From NCBI GenBank assembly GCA_026214975.1, contig CM047805.1, positions 8,146,463 through 8,210,462 of the forward strand: 64,000 nucleotides of DNA. The letters run 5' to 3'. The notes under the pieces are model-generated. The model worked only from the letters and a program-made list of their open reading frames with translations. It was not told where the DNA came from and did not search any database. Every line of letters begins with the position of its first letter. Within the stretch, counting starts at the first letter, position 1. The DNA comes from Gentiana macrophylla. Lineage: Eukaryota > Streptophyta > Magnoliopsida > Gentianales > Gentianaceae. Below, piece by piece: positions 46,840 through 57,633 of the stretch. Made by a program: the position numbers and the translations under genes.

Positions 46840-48473
46840 TATATAGATACCAATTTATTAAATACTAATAATTATTAAGGAACTAGCCAAGATATATGTA
46901 ATTGGATTATTAAATCTTTTAGCTTAATGGATGTGCTCGTTTCTCCTTTTATATAGGTCAAATTGAATATGTGAAACGGTGCACTCCTCACCTCAACAGC
47001 TCCCTCTCACACGAAAGGTCTTTAAATCTGTCTTATGTCTCATCAATCTGTCAATGTCATCCAAAAGATTGGGTCACTCCCGCTTTATCATCATACGGCC
47101 GAATTAAGGATCTTGATTAGAACAGTGAATTAACGTAATTAGATCTTGAGTACGAGATAATTTCAAGAAGTGTTTCTCTTTTCAAAAGATAAAACAATTC
47201 TACCCCCGGGTAGGAAATAGGATTCCGTTGTCACGTTTTCACTCGGCCATTTTTACCCTCCGGTTTTTCTATTTTTTTTCTCAAATCCTAACTTCACCGT
47301 TTAGTTCGTCATTAGGTTATGGTGCGATTCATATTGGTTAATTACGTCAATACGAATATTTTCATTAAATTTCAAGTAGAAAAAGATTCATCAAATTCAA
47401 TTTTTATCAATTTTAATTATAGTCATCATCCATTTTACCAAAAAGATCGAAATATTTCAATTACATATCTTGGCTAGTTATAGGTTTAGCCTACTAACAT
47501 TATAACAAAAAACATAAAAACAATAAACATAAAACTTTAGAATATTACCAGGTTACAACTGCTGATTTAGAGGCCGTATTCTTCCGGAAATTACAACAAC
47601 TTCTTCAACATTGAACTCCCGATAACTGTCCAAGCATTACAACGATACTACAGCTTCTACATTATTTATGGCAGAATGCCTACTAATATATACAAGATTA
47701 CTACTAATTTAAGAGATTAGAAAATATATATTGGTACCCTTCTTCAGTTTGCAATCCTGTTGAATTTATAGGCAGAATTTTCCAGGGCCGGATCGATCCG
47801 AGGTGAAGCCGGATCGATCCGGGAATAAAAAATATTATCCACCGGATTATTCTCTGAAAAATCACATGCTAATCATCATTATGTTTCCAAATGACAAGCT
47901 GGATCTATCCGAGGTTAATCACGATTGATCCGGGTAGCATTTTTTCACATCTTGATCTGAAACTTGATAAAATCATAACTTGAGCTCTGGATCTCCAAAT
48001 GACATGATTCAAGAAGCGTTGGAAAGCTCTTGAAAAGATCTATAACTTTCATGAAGGACTCTTCTTCAGAAAATACCTTTTTGATGGGATATGCGTTCGT
48101 CGAAAATATAATTCGATAATACTACTGCGAATTGATGATCCACTTGAATTTTAAGTCTCGTGGCACTTTCTTACTTCCTTCAAAAGACATGTTTTTACTT
48201 CAAAAAGTGTCGTCACCCGGGGTCTTGGTTTACCTAAAAATCGCAATAAAATACCAAAAATACCCACGTAAATCGACACTTTACACTCCGGTTACTAAAC
48301 CGTATAAAATTTATAACTTTTATTACTTTTACTAGATTTTTATAGTATTTAGATTTATTCATTACTATTAATATTTCATAAGATTATCGTTATAATTTCT
48401 TATATTTTATATATAAAGAGTTAATAAAATATATAATATATCATAATTTTTATCATATAAATGTTATACATCA
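46489..48473 (-). mobile_element. 3' LTR of element F
   Basis: 1985 bp, ends TG..CA. It includes an AT microsatellite (about 46771-46836) longer than that of the 5' LTR, and two pairs of ggatcgatcc-type palindromes at 47790-47931. Confidence 0.92.
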
Positions 48474-48489
48474 ACTACTCCCCACTTAG
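48474..48489 (-). other. Polypurine tract of element F
   Basis: The minus strand reads ctaagtggggagtagt directly before the LTR start tgatgtataac. Confidence 0.8.
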
Positions 48490-49990
48490 TTCTTTGATCG
48501 TCCTCGAGCAAAATAAGCGGTAATATATAAGAATTACAATAAAAATGATATACTTGGTAGATTAAATTTCAAGTTAGTAAAATGTCATTTCAATATTATA
48601 AATATATTAATTATATCTTTCTTAGAGATTAACAAGATAAAAAGTGTATATAACTTAGATAAATTATTTATCAAATATCATTAAAATGAAATTCCACATA
48701 ATTTACTTAATAAATAAAATTAAAATTTTAGAATCATTTTCCTCTCTTAACTTATATGAAATATTTGGAATCTAGGACTAAGTCTAGTAGTTGGCAAAGC
48801 GGCTTATAACGTTTTAGGCTCAGGGTGTTGGTTAATCGAAAGGATAGAAAAGGAAATCAAAAGAAAAGAAAGCAAGTCGATGCGTTTACTTACACCTTCA
48901 TATTTTTGATCAAAATATCTCGACTAATAACATTCTGATATTATTTCATTTTTTTCCAGATTTTATCTCTTTTTTTTTAGAATACTAACATACCCGAACT
49001 CATTACCAAAATCGACTATCTTGCAAGTGTCATGAGGTGAGGTCGAATATATTAAGACTTATCCAACTTTTCCAATCTCAAATATATACCATTCTTTTGC
49101 ATCGATACTTAGCTTTTATGTCATCATCTCCTTTCATAAGTACGCATAAACTCGTGGGATTTTTAGGAAATGTAGACCAAAATAGGCTAAGGGTCGGTTA
49201 TAATTGGTTTAATCACAATTGGCTATTTCGAGTGAGGTCTGGCCACTCTATTTGGCTGAGGTAAGGACAAAAATTGGAAATTTTATTCAGGTAGGCTATT
49301 TGGCTATAGCTGAACAAAGTTATGCCAAAAATCGTCATTCCTAGTCTGATTCTATATTCATATTTCGTTTTTGAAAAGAAAATTATTCTAACATTTCATT
49401 ATAGATATAAGTATATCTGCTAAATTTCACAAAAAAATTACTTGATAATATTTATGCATAGTTACATATACTTAAAATCTTATAAAAATCTAAAACTGAC
49501 ATATATAATATAATTATAATATATCTAATTTACTTTACTTAATTTCAATTTTATTCTTACCAATTTATATTATTTTTATTCATATTAATTATATATTATC
49601 TACTTATTTTTATCCAATGAAAATTAACTAAGTATTAAGCAATTAAGTATAAATTTATATGAGAAATTTTAATTTTTAGTTACTAACCTAACTATACTCC
49701 CCACTTACGAAGTGACATCGTCCCGATGTTCAGTGAGTAATAAAAAGTAGGTTCGAAAGAAAAAATTAAAATTGTATATGATTTTTATTATTATTTTTTT
49801 TCAACATATATTACTTTGATTTAACTGAATTAAAGAAAACCACATATATATTAAACATTATAAAACTATTACAAACTAAAGAAAATTAATTAAACAAGAG
49901 ATTAAACTACTAACTTAAATGACTACCAACTTAAAAAACTTCCAACTGACAACTACCAACTGCTTTCTACCAACTCAAACAACACATCAA
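48490..49990 (-). mobile_element. Non-coding region of F between env-like ORFs and PPT
   Basis: AT-rich and without a credible ORF. It carries the 'gatcgtcctcgagcaaaataagc' block shared in variant form with D and E, and a second purine-rich block at about 49694 ('ctatactccccacttacg') resembling an internal PPT copy. Confidence 0.6.
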
Positions 49991-49994
49991 ACTG

Positions 49995-50850
49995 TTGACG
50001 AACATCCGGGAGTATCGACCGGAAGTAATCCCAACCGAGAATCACGAGATGGAAAAATCTCGTCCGTATTAAACTCAGGCACTTGATTTAGATGAACACA
50101 AAGTTGCTATATAAGCCAAGCAAATGGCAGTGGCCTTCCTCTATTACGCCTCTCTACTGCAAAATTAATTGCCGTCTTGAACATCAATATCCCCCAGTCA
50201 ATATATGCCCCCACAGTGAGTGCATACAACAGAAGCATCTAGTTATCCGTAACCCCAAAAAAATCTCTAGTGGGATAGATTCGGGAATTAATGAAGCGTT
50301 TCCATGCCCTCAGATGAGGGGGTAAAGCCAGAGTTGATGAATCATAGTTATGATCAAACAGTGGAAACACATATTGAAAGGCTTCTGCAGTACGATTGAC
50401 AACATTATAAGCATTTCCGAGTTCCCAAAGAAACTCGAAGTGTGGGTTCTGATCAAAAGTACATGGTCGGATTTGAAAATTTTGATTTATAATGACTGGA
50501 GAAAAGGATATAATGATGCCCCTAACAGTGATAAGATGAGACGAGGCTACCGGCGTTATATCTGAAAGAGATGCATAAAAATCTCGAACAATTGAAATGT
50601 TAATTCTACCTCCGATTCTAATCGACTTTTTCCATCCACAACCTCGGATTAGATTTCGTCCCCACTGATCTATCTTCTTAGTGTTTAAACCTTTCTCCAA
50701 CAGAATAGGAGATTGAACAAAATTTAGACGTCTCGGAAAATTGTTATGAAAACAAGAGGCTTGACTCTCAGGAACCACACTGTCAGGAGTATGTGGTTCA
50801 TAACTATTAATAGAGGGGGATGAGTGATTAGACATGTTTAATACAGACAT
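49995..50850 (-). pseudogene. Env-position ORF of Athila F, downstream duplicate
   Basis: A 203-codon frame starts at ATG 50850 and ends at 50239. The same protein continues, out of frame, to about 49995. It aligns along its length with the upstream ORF at 51342-52869: 'Val-Arg-Asp-Phe-Tyr-Ala-Ser-Leu' versus 'Val-Ala-Glu-Phe-Tyr-Ser-Leu-Val', then 'Phe-x-Pro-x-Ile-Ile-Asn', 'Lys-Arg-Phe-Ile-x-Ser' and a final membrane-like Gly-x-Ile-Met-Phe-Lys segment. It corresponds to the domain often labelled putative plant transposon protein, of unknown function. It is shorter than its partner, lacks the proline-rich tail and has at least one frameshift and one stop. Confidence 0.7.
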
Positions 50851-50967
50851 GGAAGCTTATAACTTAAAAGGAATGAGCAATGGTAAGAATAGCTGGCTAT
50901 TCCTTTTATAGAAACTTACCTATCATGCAAAAGTAGAAAAGATCTCCTTTTTGGCGTTTTTGGACTT

Positions 50968-51078
50968 CCCGGATCGATCCTGGAATGGGCCGGATCGATC
51001 CGGCCTATCAGCTGGAAATCTTTGTCAGGTCGGTACACTCACGCCGGATCGATCCGGTGTTAGGTCGGATCGATCCGA
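50968..51078. repeat. Two pairs of ggatcgatcc palindromes between env-like ORFs
   Basis: Cores at 50971, 50992, 51046 and 51067. Spacing within each pair is 21 bp. Confidence 0.9.
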
Positions 51079-51341
51079 TAACTACTATTCACGAACAGAG
51101 TTAGTTTCAGCGTGAAAGTTGCCCCAGAATTTTTTCTAGTTGATATTTTTGCTCAATAACTTTGGTTTCTTTTTATTATGCTATTCTTATGGAATAACGA
51201 CAAACTTTACTACACGGTGCGTAAAATAAAATCATACGAAAATAAAATCAAAATAACATAAAATCATACGAAAACAAAATCGAAAACTAGTTGTACGAAA
51301 ATAAATTGTTTTAAGTGTCAAAAATCATAAAATGGTTTAAA

Positions 51342-52869
51342 TCACTCCTCATCATCACTCATCTCGACAAAGCTTGAACTTGGCATGGCTTGAGAAGTAG
51401 CAGGATCATAAGTCGATGCATGGAATGGTTCTTGAAAATGTGTCGACATCCTAACTGAGCCATCAAATCCCATCGAGCTCATCCCTGACGTGATATCAGC
51501 ATAAGTGCTTCCCCATCCCGTCGTGGTGTGGCCAAATGCTCCAAATCCTCCCCAACCAGATGTAGCTGCCGCCGTGGTACCTGTCGAAAAATCACCTATA
51601 CCACTAGTTTGATTTCCAAAATAATGTGGCATTTGTTTGAAGTTTGATCGAGGTGGCATCGGTGGAATTAAGTCGGGCATGGTATACGGCTCAGATTGGC
51701 ATTGCGGAATGTCCATTTCGGCGTAGGCAGGGTTCGAAAGTATATTCATTTGATATATACCTCGCATCCCTTGTCTCAAATCTTCAGACCACTGCCTATT
51801 CCTTTCCGCATAAACAGCCATATTGGCATTGGCACGATGAACATCATAGGCTAAAGATTGAAACATGTCATACGTGATGGTATTTGGAAGCTGAGTTTGT
51901 GTTTGACTAGATGATGGAGGAACAGAGGTGGATTGAGAAACAGGTGGAAAAGGCTGAGGTTGACGGCGGTTTGGGTTCATAAAATCTATCTTTCCCGCCG
52001 GCCTAAGTGGTAAACTAGGACCTATCAGTGTTTGTTTCATCAACCATAATCAGATTATCATTTGGGAGCTCAGGAACACATATCTGGCGACATAAGGAAG
52101 AAATAAAACAAGGAAAAGGCATGTGACTGCCTGGTTTAGCAGTTGAGACAAATTCCTTGGCCCGTTTATACATTACCTTGCCTACATCCACGGGTATATC
52201 ATTTACCATAGCCCATGCAATACACAGATCCTCCTTACCAAAAGATGTAAAATGACGAGAAGGGTAAAGAGTCGAACTGATAAAACGTTTAATAGCTCTC
52301 ATATCCCTTATACATTTTCCATAGGAAAACCTATTTTCATGCCAAATAGCTGTGGGATCTAACTCGTTCTGGGCTGTTGAGACTATATGGTCAAAATCTA
52401 CAGGCTCATCTAGATTCCATACCGTATAATAATCCTCATTTTCTGGTATATCAGGGATACCATATATAGCATTTATAATCTGAGGATTAAACGGCACTGT
52501 CCTGGTTCTTAAGGTTACCGAAGTTAACTCACCATCCTCTGTTTCATTATGAGTTGCTACCAGAGAATAAAATTCAGCTACTAAGGTTGTGTTAACTTTA
52601 CCATTCCTTAAACTGGCTAACTCCAGCCAATGTCGCCTTTCAAAAATTTCCTTCACCTCCTGCCCCAAATCCTTGAAATCTAAACCCTTCTCTATTGCAA
52701 CTAGACACTTTCCAAGCTTATTTTTTAAGGCATTTCTAGCTGCTCTAGACGTGGTTTTTTCAAAACTAACAGCCAATTCTTCATCTATTAAAGGCCTTGT
52801 CTCTATGACCGGGATTTGGGTAGGGATATGTGCCTTACGTTTTTTAGCGGCTTTTGATGATTCGGCCAT
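51342..52869 (-). pseudogene. Env-position ORF of Athila F (putative plant transposon protein), one frameshift
   Basis: The start chosen is ATG 52869, opening with a Ser/Lys-rich basic segment. The first frame runs to 52015 and holds the domain seen in the 'putative plant transposon protein' family: Phe-Glu-x-Arg-His-Trp-Leu-Glu, Val-Ala-Glu-Phe-Tyr, Tyr-Pro-Ser-Arg-His-Phe. The second frame (51342-52043) overlaps by about 29 nt and carries a proline/glutamine-rich and Gly/Thr-rich tail ending in Ser-Asp-Asp-Glu-Glu. The two frames look like one protein of about 500 residues broken near 52030. It lies downstream of integrase, where Athila elements keep their env-like ORF. I see no convincing signal peptide or fusion segment. 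Confidence 0.75.
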
Positions 52870-53556
52870 TCTACGATAATGACACAATAATTTAAAAACA
52901 ACAAAACAAACAAAATAAACAAAACAACAATACACAAATGAGTAATAAAACAGTTGAAAATAAATAAAAAGTTGCATAAAAAACGAAATTAACAAAATAC
53001 ATTACTAAATTGTTACCTTATAATGCTAAAAAGGTTGAAGAGTTGGCCGCAAAAGATGAATGTCGCCGGAGTGAAAGTTGAAGCTTTTCTTGAAAATCTC
53101 TCAAATTTGAATGAGAGGTTGAAGAGAAGAGAGGAAAATGAGAAGAATATAATGAGTGGGGTGGTTTGAGAGTGATTGTTAGTGATGATTTTGACAAAAA
53201 TTCGAGCGGGGAAAATGGTGGGGGCGGCTGTTTGAAGAAAAAAATTGGAAGAGGAAGAAGAAAGGGAGAACCCGTTCCTTTGAGGTTTTTTTTTAGGTCC
53301 CGGATCGATCCGGGGTGATGTCGGATCGATCCGACAAAATATTTTTATTTTTTTTTTATTTTTAAAAACTTTATAAAACTTACTAAAATTCAATAAACTT
53401 AATAAAATCTTTATAAAACCTTAATAATATTTCTACTAAATTTTTTAAATAAAACCTTTTATAATTTTTTTTTATAAAACCTTAAATAATTTCATAAAGA
53501 TCCTTTATATAAAATTTTCAAAAGTTATATAAAATTTTTTATAAATATTTTAAAAC
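52870..53556 (-). other. Spacer between pol and env-like ORFs of F
   Basis: AT-rich. It contains one palindrome pair with cores at 53302 and 53323. The in-frame upstream extension of the env-like ORF (52870-52995) is hydrophobic but AT-driven. Confidence 0.6.
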
Positions 53557-53793
53557 TTATAGGGTTCCTAATTCCTCTATTTCTAAATCTTCCAGAGTTC
53601 TTATATAACGTTCTATCAACCTAACCTTGAGAAATGAAGCGTTCGAATTTTCTCTTTGATCTCCATCGGGATTTTCGGATAACCACCTAACCGTTCCCTT
53701 CTTAACAACATTCAAACACTCATCCTGAGATTTGGTTGTGCTTTCTCCACATTTCCCATTATGCTCACTTTTTCCACAGATTCTGCATCGCAT
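53557..53793 (-). CDS. Small ORF after integrase with a CCHC-like N terminus
   Basis: A 78-codon frame starts Met-Arg-Cys-Arg-Ile-Cys-Gly-Lys-Ser-Glu-His-Asn-Gly-Lys-Cys, a Cys-x2-Cys-x4-His-x3-Cys pattern one residue short of a classical retroviral zinc knuckle. The rest is acidic and polar. It lies 300 bp downstream of the integrase end. It could be a displaced knuckle, an accessory ORF or chance. Confidence 0.35.
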   Translation of the reverse strand: MRCRICGKSEHNGKCGESTTKSQDECLNVVKKGTVRWLSENPDGDQRENSNASFLKVRLIERYIRTLEDLEIEELGTL

Positions 53794-54092
53794 TAAAAAC
53801 TTTGCCCTTCTCTTTATCGAACTTCTCGATTTTCCATTACAAACTTCTTACAATCTGATCTCTCTTAATAATTGCTTGTTTTTCTCAAAAACTGAAGCTT
53901 CTATTATAAACGCAACATCTTTATCAAGGCCTAACTTCAAAAGCAGAATAAAAACTCCTAATCTATCTAAAAAAGGCATCCATTTGTTTTACGTCTGTCC
54001 GGTAAAAGACGAAACATGTTTAAACATATGAAACACAGAAAAGCAAAGTAAAGATAGCACCTGGAATTCAGATGAACTTCGTTTTCCTGCTT

Positions 54093-54569
54093 TTAGTTTT
54101 GCGGAGGATCGCTTAACAACATTACTTCCTTTTTCAATGAGATCCCTTCACTGTCCACAAATAGCTTCACCCTGTGGCCATTGGCTATAAATGTTGTATT
54201 TCCATTAGTTAATTCAACAGCTCCAGATTTGTAAACCTTTGTTACTCTAAATGGACCTGTCCATCTTGATTTAAGCTTACCTGGAAATAACTTTAAACGT
54301 GAATTGTACAATAACACTCGATCACCTACATGGAACTCACGACTATAGATTCTCTTATCGTGAAAAGATTTCGTGCGTTCCTTGTAGATTCGAGCGTTTT
54401 CATAAGCATCAAGACGGAATTCTTCTAGTTCTGTTAACTGAAGTAATCTATGATCACCGACAGTCTTTGGATCGAAATTCAAAAATCTAATAGCCCAAAA
54501 GGCCCGGTGTTCTAATTCAACTAGGAGATGACAAGATTTACCAAAACTAGTTTGTAGGAGAACGACCAA
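54093..54569 (-). pseudogene. Athila F integrase C-terminal region
   Basis: It contains Phe-His-Asp-Lys-Arg-Ile followed by Phe-x-Val-Gly-Asp-Arg-Val-Leu-Leu-Tyr-Asn-Ser-Arg-Leu-Lys, Trp-Thr-Gly-Pro-Phe-Arg-Val and Asn-Gly-His-Arg-Val-Lys. This is the conserved GPF/GPY-type end of Gypsy integrases. It is separated from the catalytic core by stops and a frameshift around 54570-54693. Confidence 0.85.
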
Positions 54570-54693
54570 TTGGTGTTTTAAAGGTCATTACAGATGCCCA
54601 TAATGCATCATCCAGGTTCTCTAGCTTGATTTTACGATTTGAGTCCACTGTCTTTTGTATAATTCTTTTAATTTCTCTATTAGACACCTCTAC

Positions 54694-55200
54694 CTAATCA
54701 CTGGTCTGCGGATGATAGGGTGTGCCTAACTTATGTGTTACGCCATATTTTTCGATTATCTTGGTAAATGATCTATTACAAAAGTGTGACCATCTATCAC
54801 TAATGATAGCTCTCGGAATGTCATACCTAGTGAATATATTCTTTTTAAGGAACCTTATGACAACCTTGGTATCATTAGTTGGAAGAGCTTCAGCTTCTAC
54901 CCATTTTGAAACATAATCTACCATTACAAGAATAAATCTTTTTCCAAAAGATACAGGGAAAGGTCCCATGAAATCTTTACCCCAAACATCAAACAATTCA
55001 CACTCTAAAATCGGTTGAAGAGGCATTTCATGTTTCTTCGATATATTTCCCCATTTTTGGCATGATTCACAAGATTTCGCATATTTATATGCATCTCTAT
55101 ACAGTGTAGGCCAATAAAAACCACATTGTAAAACTTTAAAAGCAGTTTTCCATCCTCCATGGTGACCTCCTGCCTCACGACCATGACAAAATGAAAACAC
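54694..55200 (-). pseudogene. Athila F integrase zinc-binding and catalytic core
   Basis: Residues 10-50 carry the HHCC zinc site (Gly-His-His-Gly ... Cys-Glu-Ser-Cys). The catalytic Asp residues are in Trp-Gly-Lys-Asp-Phe-Met-Gly-Pro-Phe and Ile-Ile-Ser-Asp; the usual Gly after the second Asp is Trp here. The frame stops (TAG at 54694) just after His-Pro-Gln-Thr-Ser-Asp, so the catalytic Glu falls beyond the stop. Confidence 0.9.
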
Positions 55201-55708
55201 TTAAAATTTCATTATCAGGCACACATTTTCTGATTATCCCATCCGAGCATTTACGGAAAAGGTCTGGTTCTTCCCAGTAATAAAATTTTAAGTCGTAAAA
55301 GAATTTCTTTTTCTGTTGCCAAGTCCAATGAGACGGAATGTAATCACAGGTAAAGTAATTAATGATATCTCCAAACCAATGTGACATTTCTTTAGAAGGA
55401 ATTCTATTCTTTAATAATTGCATGGTTGAAGGAGTATTGATTCTAAACAGTTGTTCATCAGGAAATGAATCTTGTATTTCAATTCCCCTTCCTTCATTTT
55501 CCATTCTACTCAGATAATCTGCTACTACATTCTCACTTCCTTTTTTATCTTTAACTTCAATATCGAATTCTTGTAGTAAGAGAATCCATCTAAGAAGACG
55601 TGGTTTCGCATCTTTCTTACTTAGTAAATACTTCAGGGCTGAATGGTCTGTATAGATTATTACCTTAGAACCAACAATATACGTATCTAAGGCAAAAATT
55701 ACAGCCAA
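55175..55708 (-). pseudogene. Athila F RNase H region
   Basis: It continues RT after an in-frame TAA at 55712. It has [11 protein letters not shown] and Val-Ala-Asp-Tyr-Leu-Ser-Arg, both standard for Gypsy RNase H. Its end overlaps the integrase frame by 26 nt in another frame, indicating a frameshift. Confidence 0.88.
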
Positions 55709-55711
55709 CAG

Positions 55712-56668
55712 TTATTTTTCTGTAGTTGCGTAATTAAGTTGAGCTGCATTCAGTGTGTGAGATGCATAGTAGATTTCTTTGAGTACTTTATTATATCTTT
55801 GACCTAAAACTGCTCCTACAGCCAAATCACTCGCATCACACATAATTTCAAACGGCAAACTCCAATCTGGTGCTACTAGCACTGGTGCAGTACTTAACCT
55901 TGCTTTTAGGGTCTGAAAGGCTTCCATACATTTACTGTCAAAGTTAAAAGGTACTTCCTTTTCAAGCAAACGACTTAGAGGCTTTGCTATTTTCGAGAAA
56001 TCTGCAATAAATCTCCTATAAAATCCTGCATGTCCAAGAAATCCTCTTAGAGTTCTTAAATTTACTGGTGGAGGTAACTTTTCGATTACCTCGACTTTAG
56101 CTTTATCGACTTCGATACCTACTTCAGAGATTCTATGTCCTAGAACAATCCCTTTTGATACCATTAAGTGACATTTTTCCCAGTTTAAAACTAAATTGGT
56201 ATCTTCACAGCGTTGTAACACTCGTTCTAAGTGCGATAAACATTCATTGAAGGAATCTCCGTATACACTAAAGTCGTCCATAAAAATTTCTAAAAACTTC
56301 TCGACCATGTCAGAAAATATAGCCATCATACATCTTTGAAATGTAGCTGGTGCATTACATAAACCAAACGGCATTCTCTTATAAGCGAAGGTTCCATACA
56401 GACAAGTGAAAGTAGTCTTTTCTCTATCTCCTGCTGCAATGAATATTTGTAAATATCCTGAATAACCATCTAAGAAACAGTAATACTTATGTCCACTTAA
56501 GCGTTCCAACATTTGCACTATGAATGGAAGTGGGTGATGATCTTTCTTAGTATGATCGTTAAGTTTTCTAAAATCAATGCGCATTCGATATCCGGTAATT
56601 TCTCTTGTCGGAATCCATTCATTTTTATCATTTTCCTTTACTGTGAAAAACCTCCTTTTTGGTACCAC
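55712..56668 (-). pseudogene. Athila F reverse transcriptase
   Basis: A 318-codon frame with Ile-Asp-Phe-Arg-Lys-Leu-Asn, 'Phe-Leu-Asp-Gly-Tyr-Ser-Gly-Tyr', Met-Pro-Phe-Gly-Leu-Cys-Asn-Ala-Pro-Ala-Thr-Phe and the catalytic Phe-Met-Asp-Asp-Phe-Ser-Val-Tyr. The last is the Athila version of the YxDD box. The frame ends at TAA (55712) within the Thr-Thr-Glu-Lys motif leading to RNase H. Confidence 0.93.
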
Positions 56669-56871
56669 TTGAGTTGGACTTACCCATTCACTATCGAGAT
56701 ATAGGAAAGATTATCCCCATCTCTAATAGTTTAATGACCTCTTTCTTAACAATTAGCTGCAAATTCGGATTGAAGCGGCGTTGTGGCTGAATACAAGGTT
56801 TAGCGTCCTCCTTTAGAATAATTTAATGAACGCAAATCTAGTGGCTAATTCCTTGAATATCGCCATCTCAT

Positions 56872-57294
56872 TCAACCAAATGCTTTCTTATGCTTTTTCA
56901 ACATTCTAAGTAATTGATCTTCTTGTTGCTCAGTTAAAGTTGATGAAATAGTAACCGGTAATAGATTATTAGTTTCAAGAAAAGCATACTTCAGATTTAA
57001 AGGTAACGGTTTCAATTCCAGATTCTTAGGTGGATCTTCCAGTGATGGTTTAAGAACTGGTCCTTCTAGTTCTAATTCCAAATACTTATGCCATGATGGT
57101 TTAAAAGTAAAACTTCCTTTATCTAGAGAAAGGATTATCTCTTTCATTTCGGTGTCTTTCTCATCTTCCTTATAGATAGACAGAGTTAAGCATTCTTCTA
57201 ATCTGTCTTCAAAAGTTGGTAACTGAATATCATAGACAGAATGAATATCTTCTATAAAAGAACATGATTCTGGTGATCTGTATGGATGGTTCAT
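56872..57294 (-). pseudogene. Athila F pol, protease-RT linker
   Basis: Its second half has the typical Leu-Lys-Pro-Leu-Pro-x-x-Leu-Lys-Tyr-Ala-Phe-Leu, then Leu-Pro-Val-x-Ile-Ser-Ser-x-Leu and Leu-Lys-Lys-His-Lys-Lys-Ala-Phe-Gly. These precede RT in Athila polyproteins. Stops on both sides. Confidence 0.82.
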
Positions 57295-57348
57295 AGCTTT
57301 GAAAATATTGAAAGCAACTTCATCTTCATTGACTCTCAGAATTAACTC

Positions 57349-57633
57349 TCATTTCTGGACATCTATTAAAGTTCTTCCTGTAGCTAGAAATGGTCGACCT
57401 AAGATAAGTGGCGCTGAATATCCTTCTTCCATTTCCATGACAACAAAATCTACTGGGAAGTAGAATTTATCTATATTAACCAATATATCCTCGATAATTC
57501 CTTTAGGGTATTTAATCGATCTATCTGCCATTTGAAGAGTCATTTCAGTATTCGTAAGTTTTCCTATGCCTAATTTCTTATAATCTTCATAAGACATGAG
57601 ATTAATACTTGCTCCAAGATCACATAGTACCTT
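57349..57633 (-). pseudogene. Athila F aspartic protease
   Basis: It starts just after a stop (57634) with Cys-Asp-Leu-Gly-Ala-Ser-Ile-Asn-Leu-Met, the plant Gypsy form of the DSGA active site. It then has Ala-Pro-Leu-Ile-Leu-Gly-Arg-Pro-Phe-Leu-Ala-Thr. An in-frame TGA at 57349 separates it from the rest of pol. Confidence 0.88.

Noticed and set aside
52870..52995. Hydrophobic N-terminal extension of the env-position ORF as a signal peptide or membrane anchor
   Set aside because: Driven by T-rich DNA; the Ser/Lys-rich start at 52869 fits the family better.
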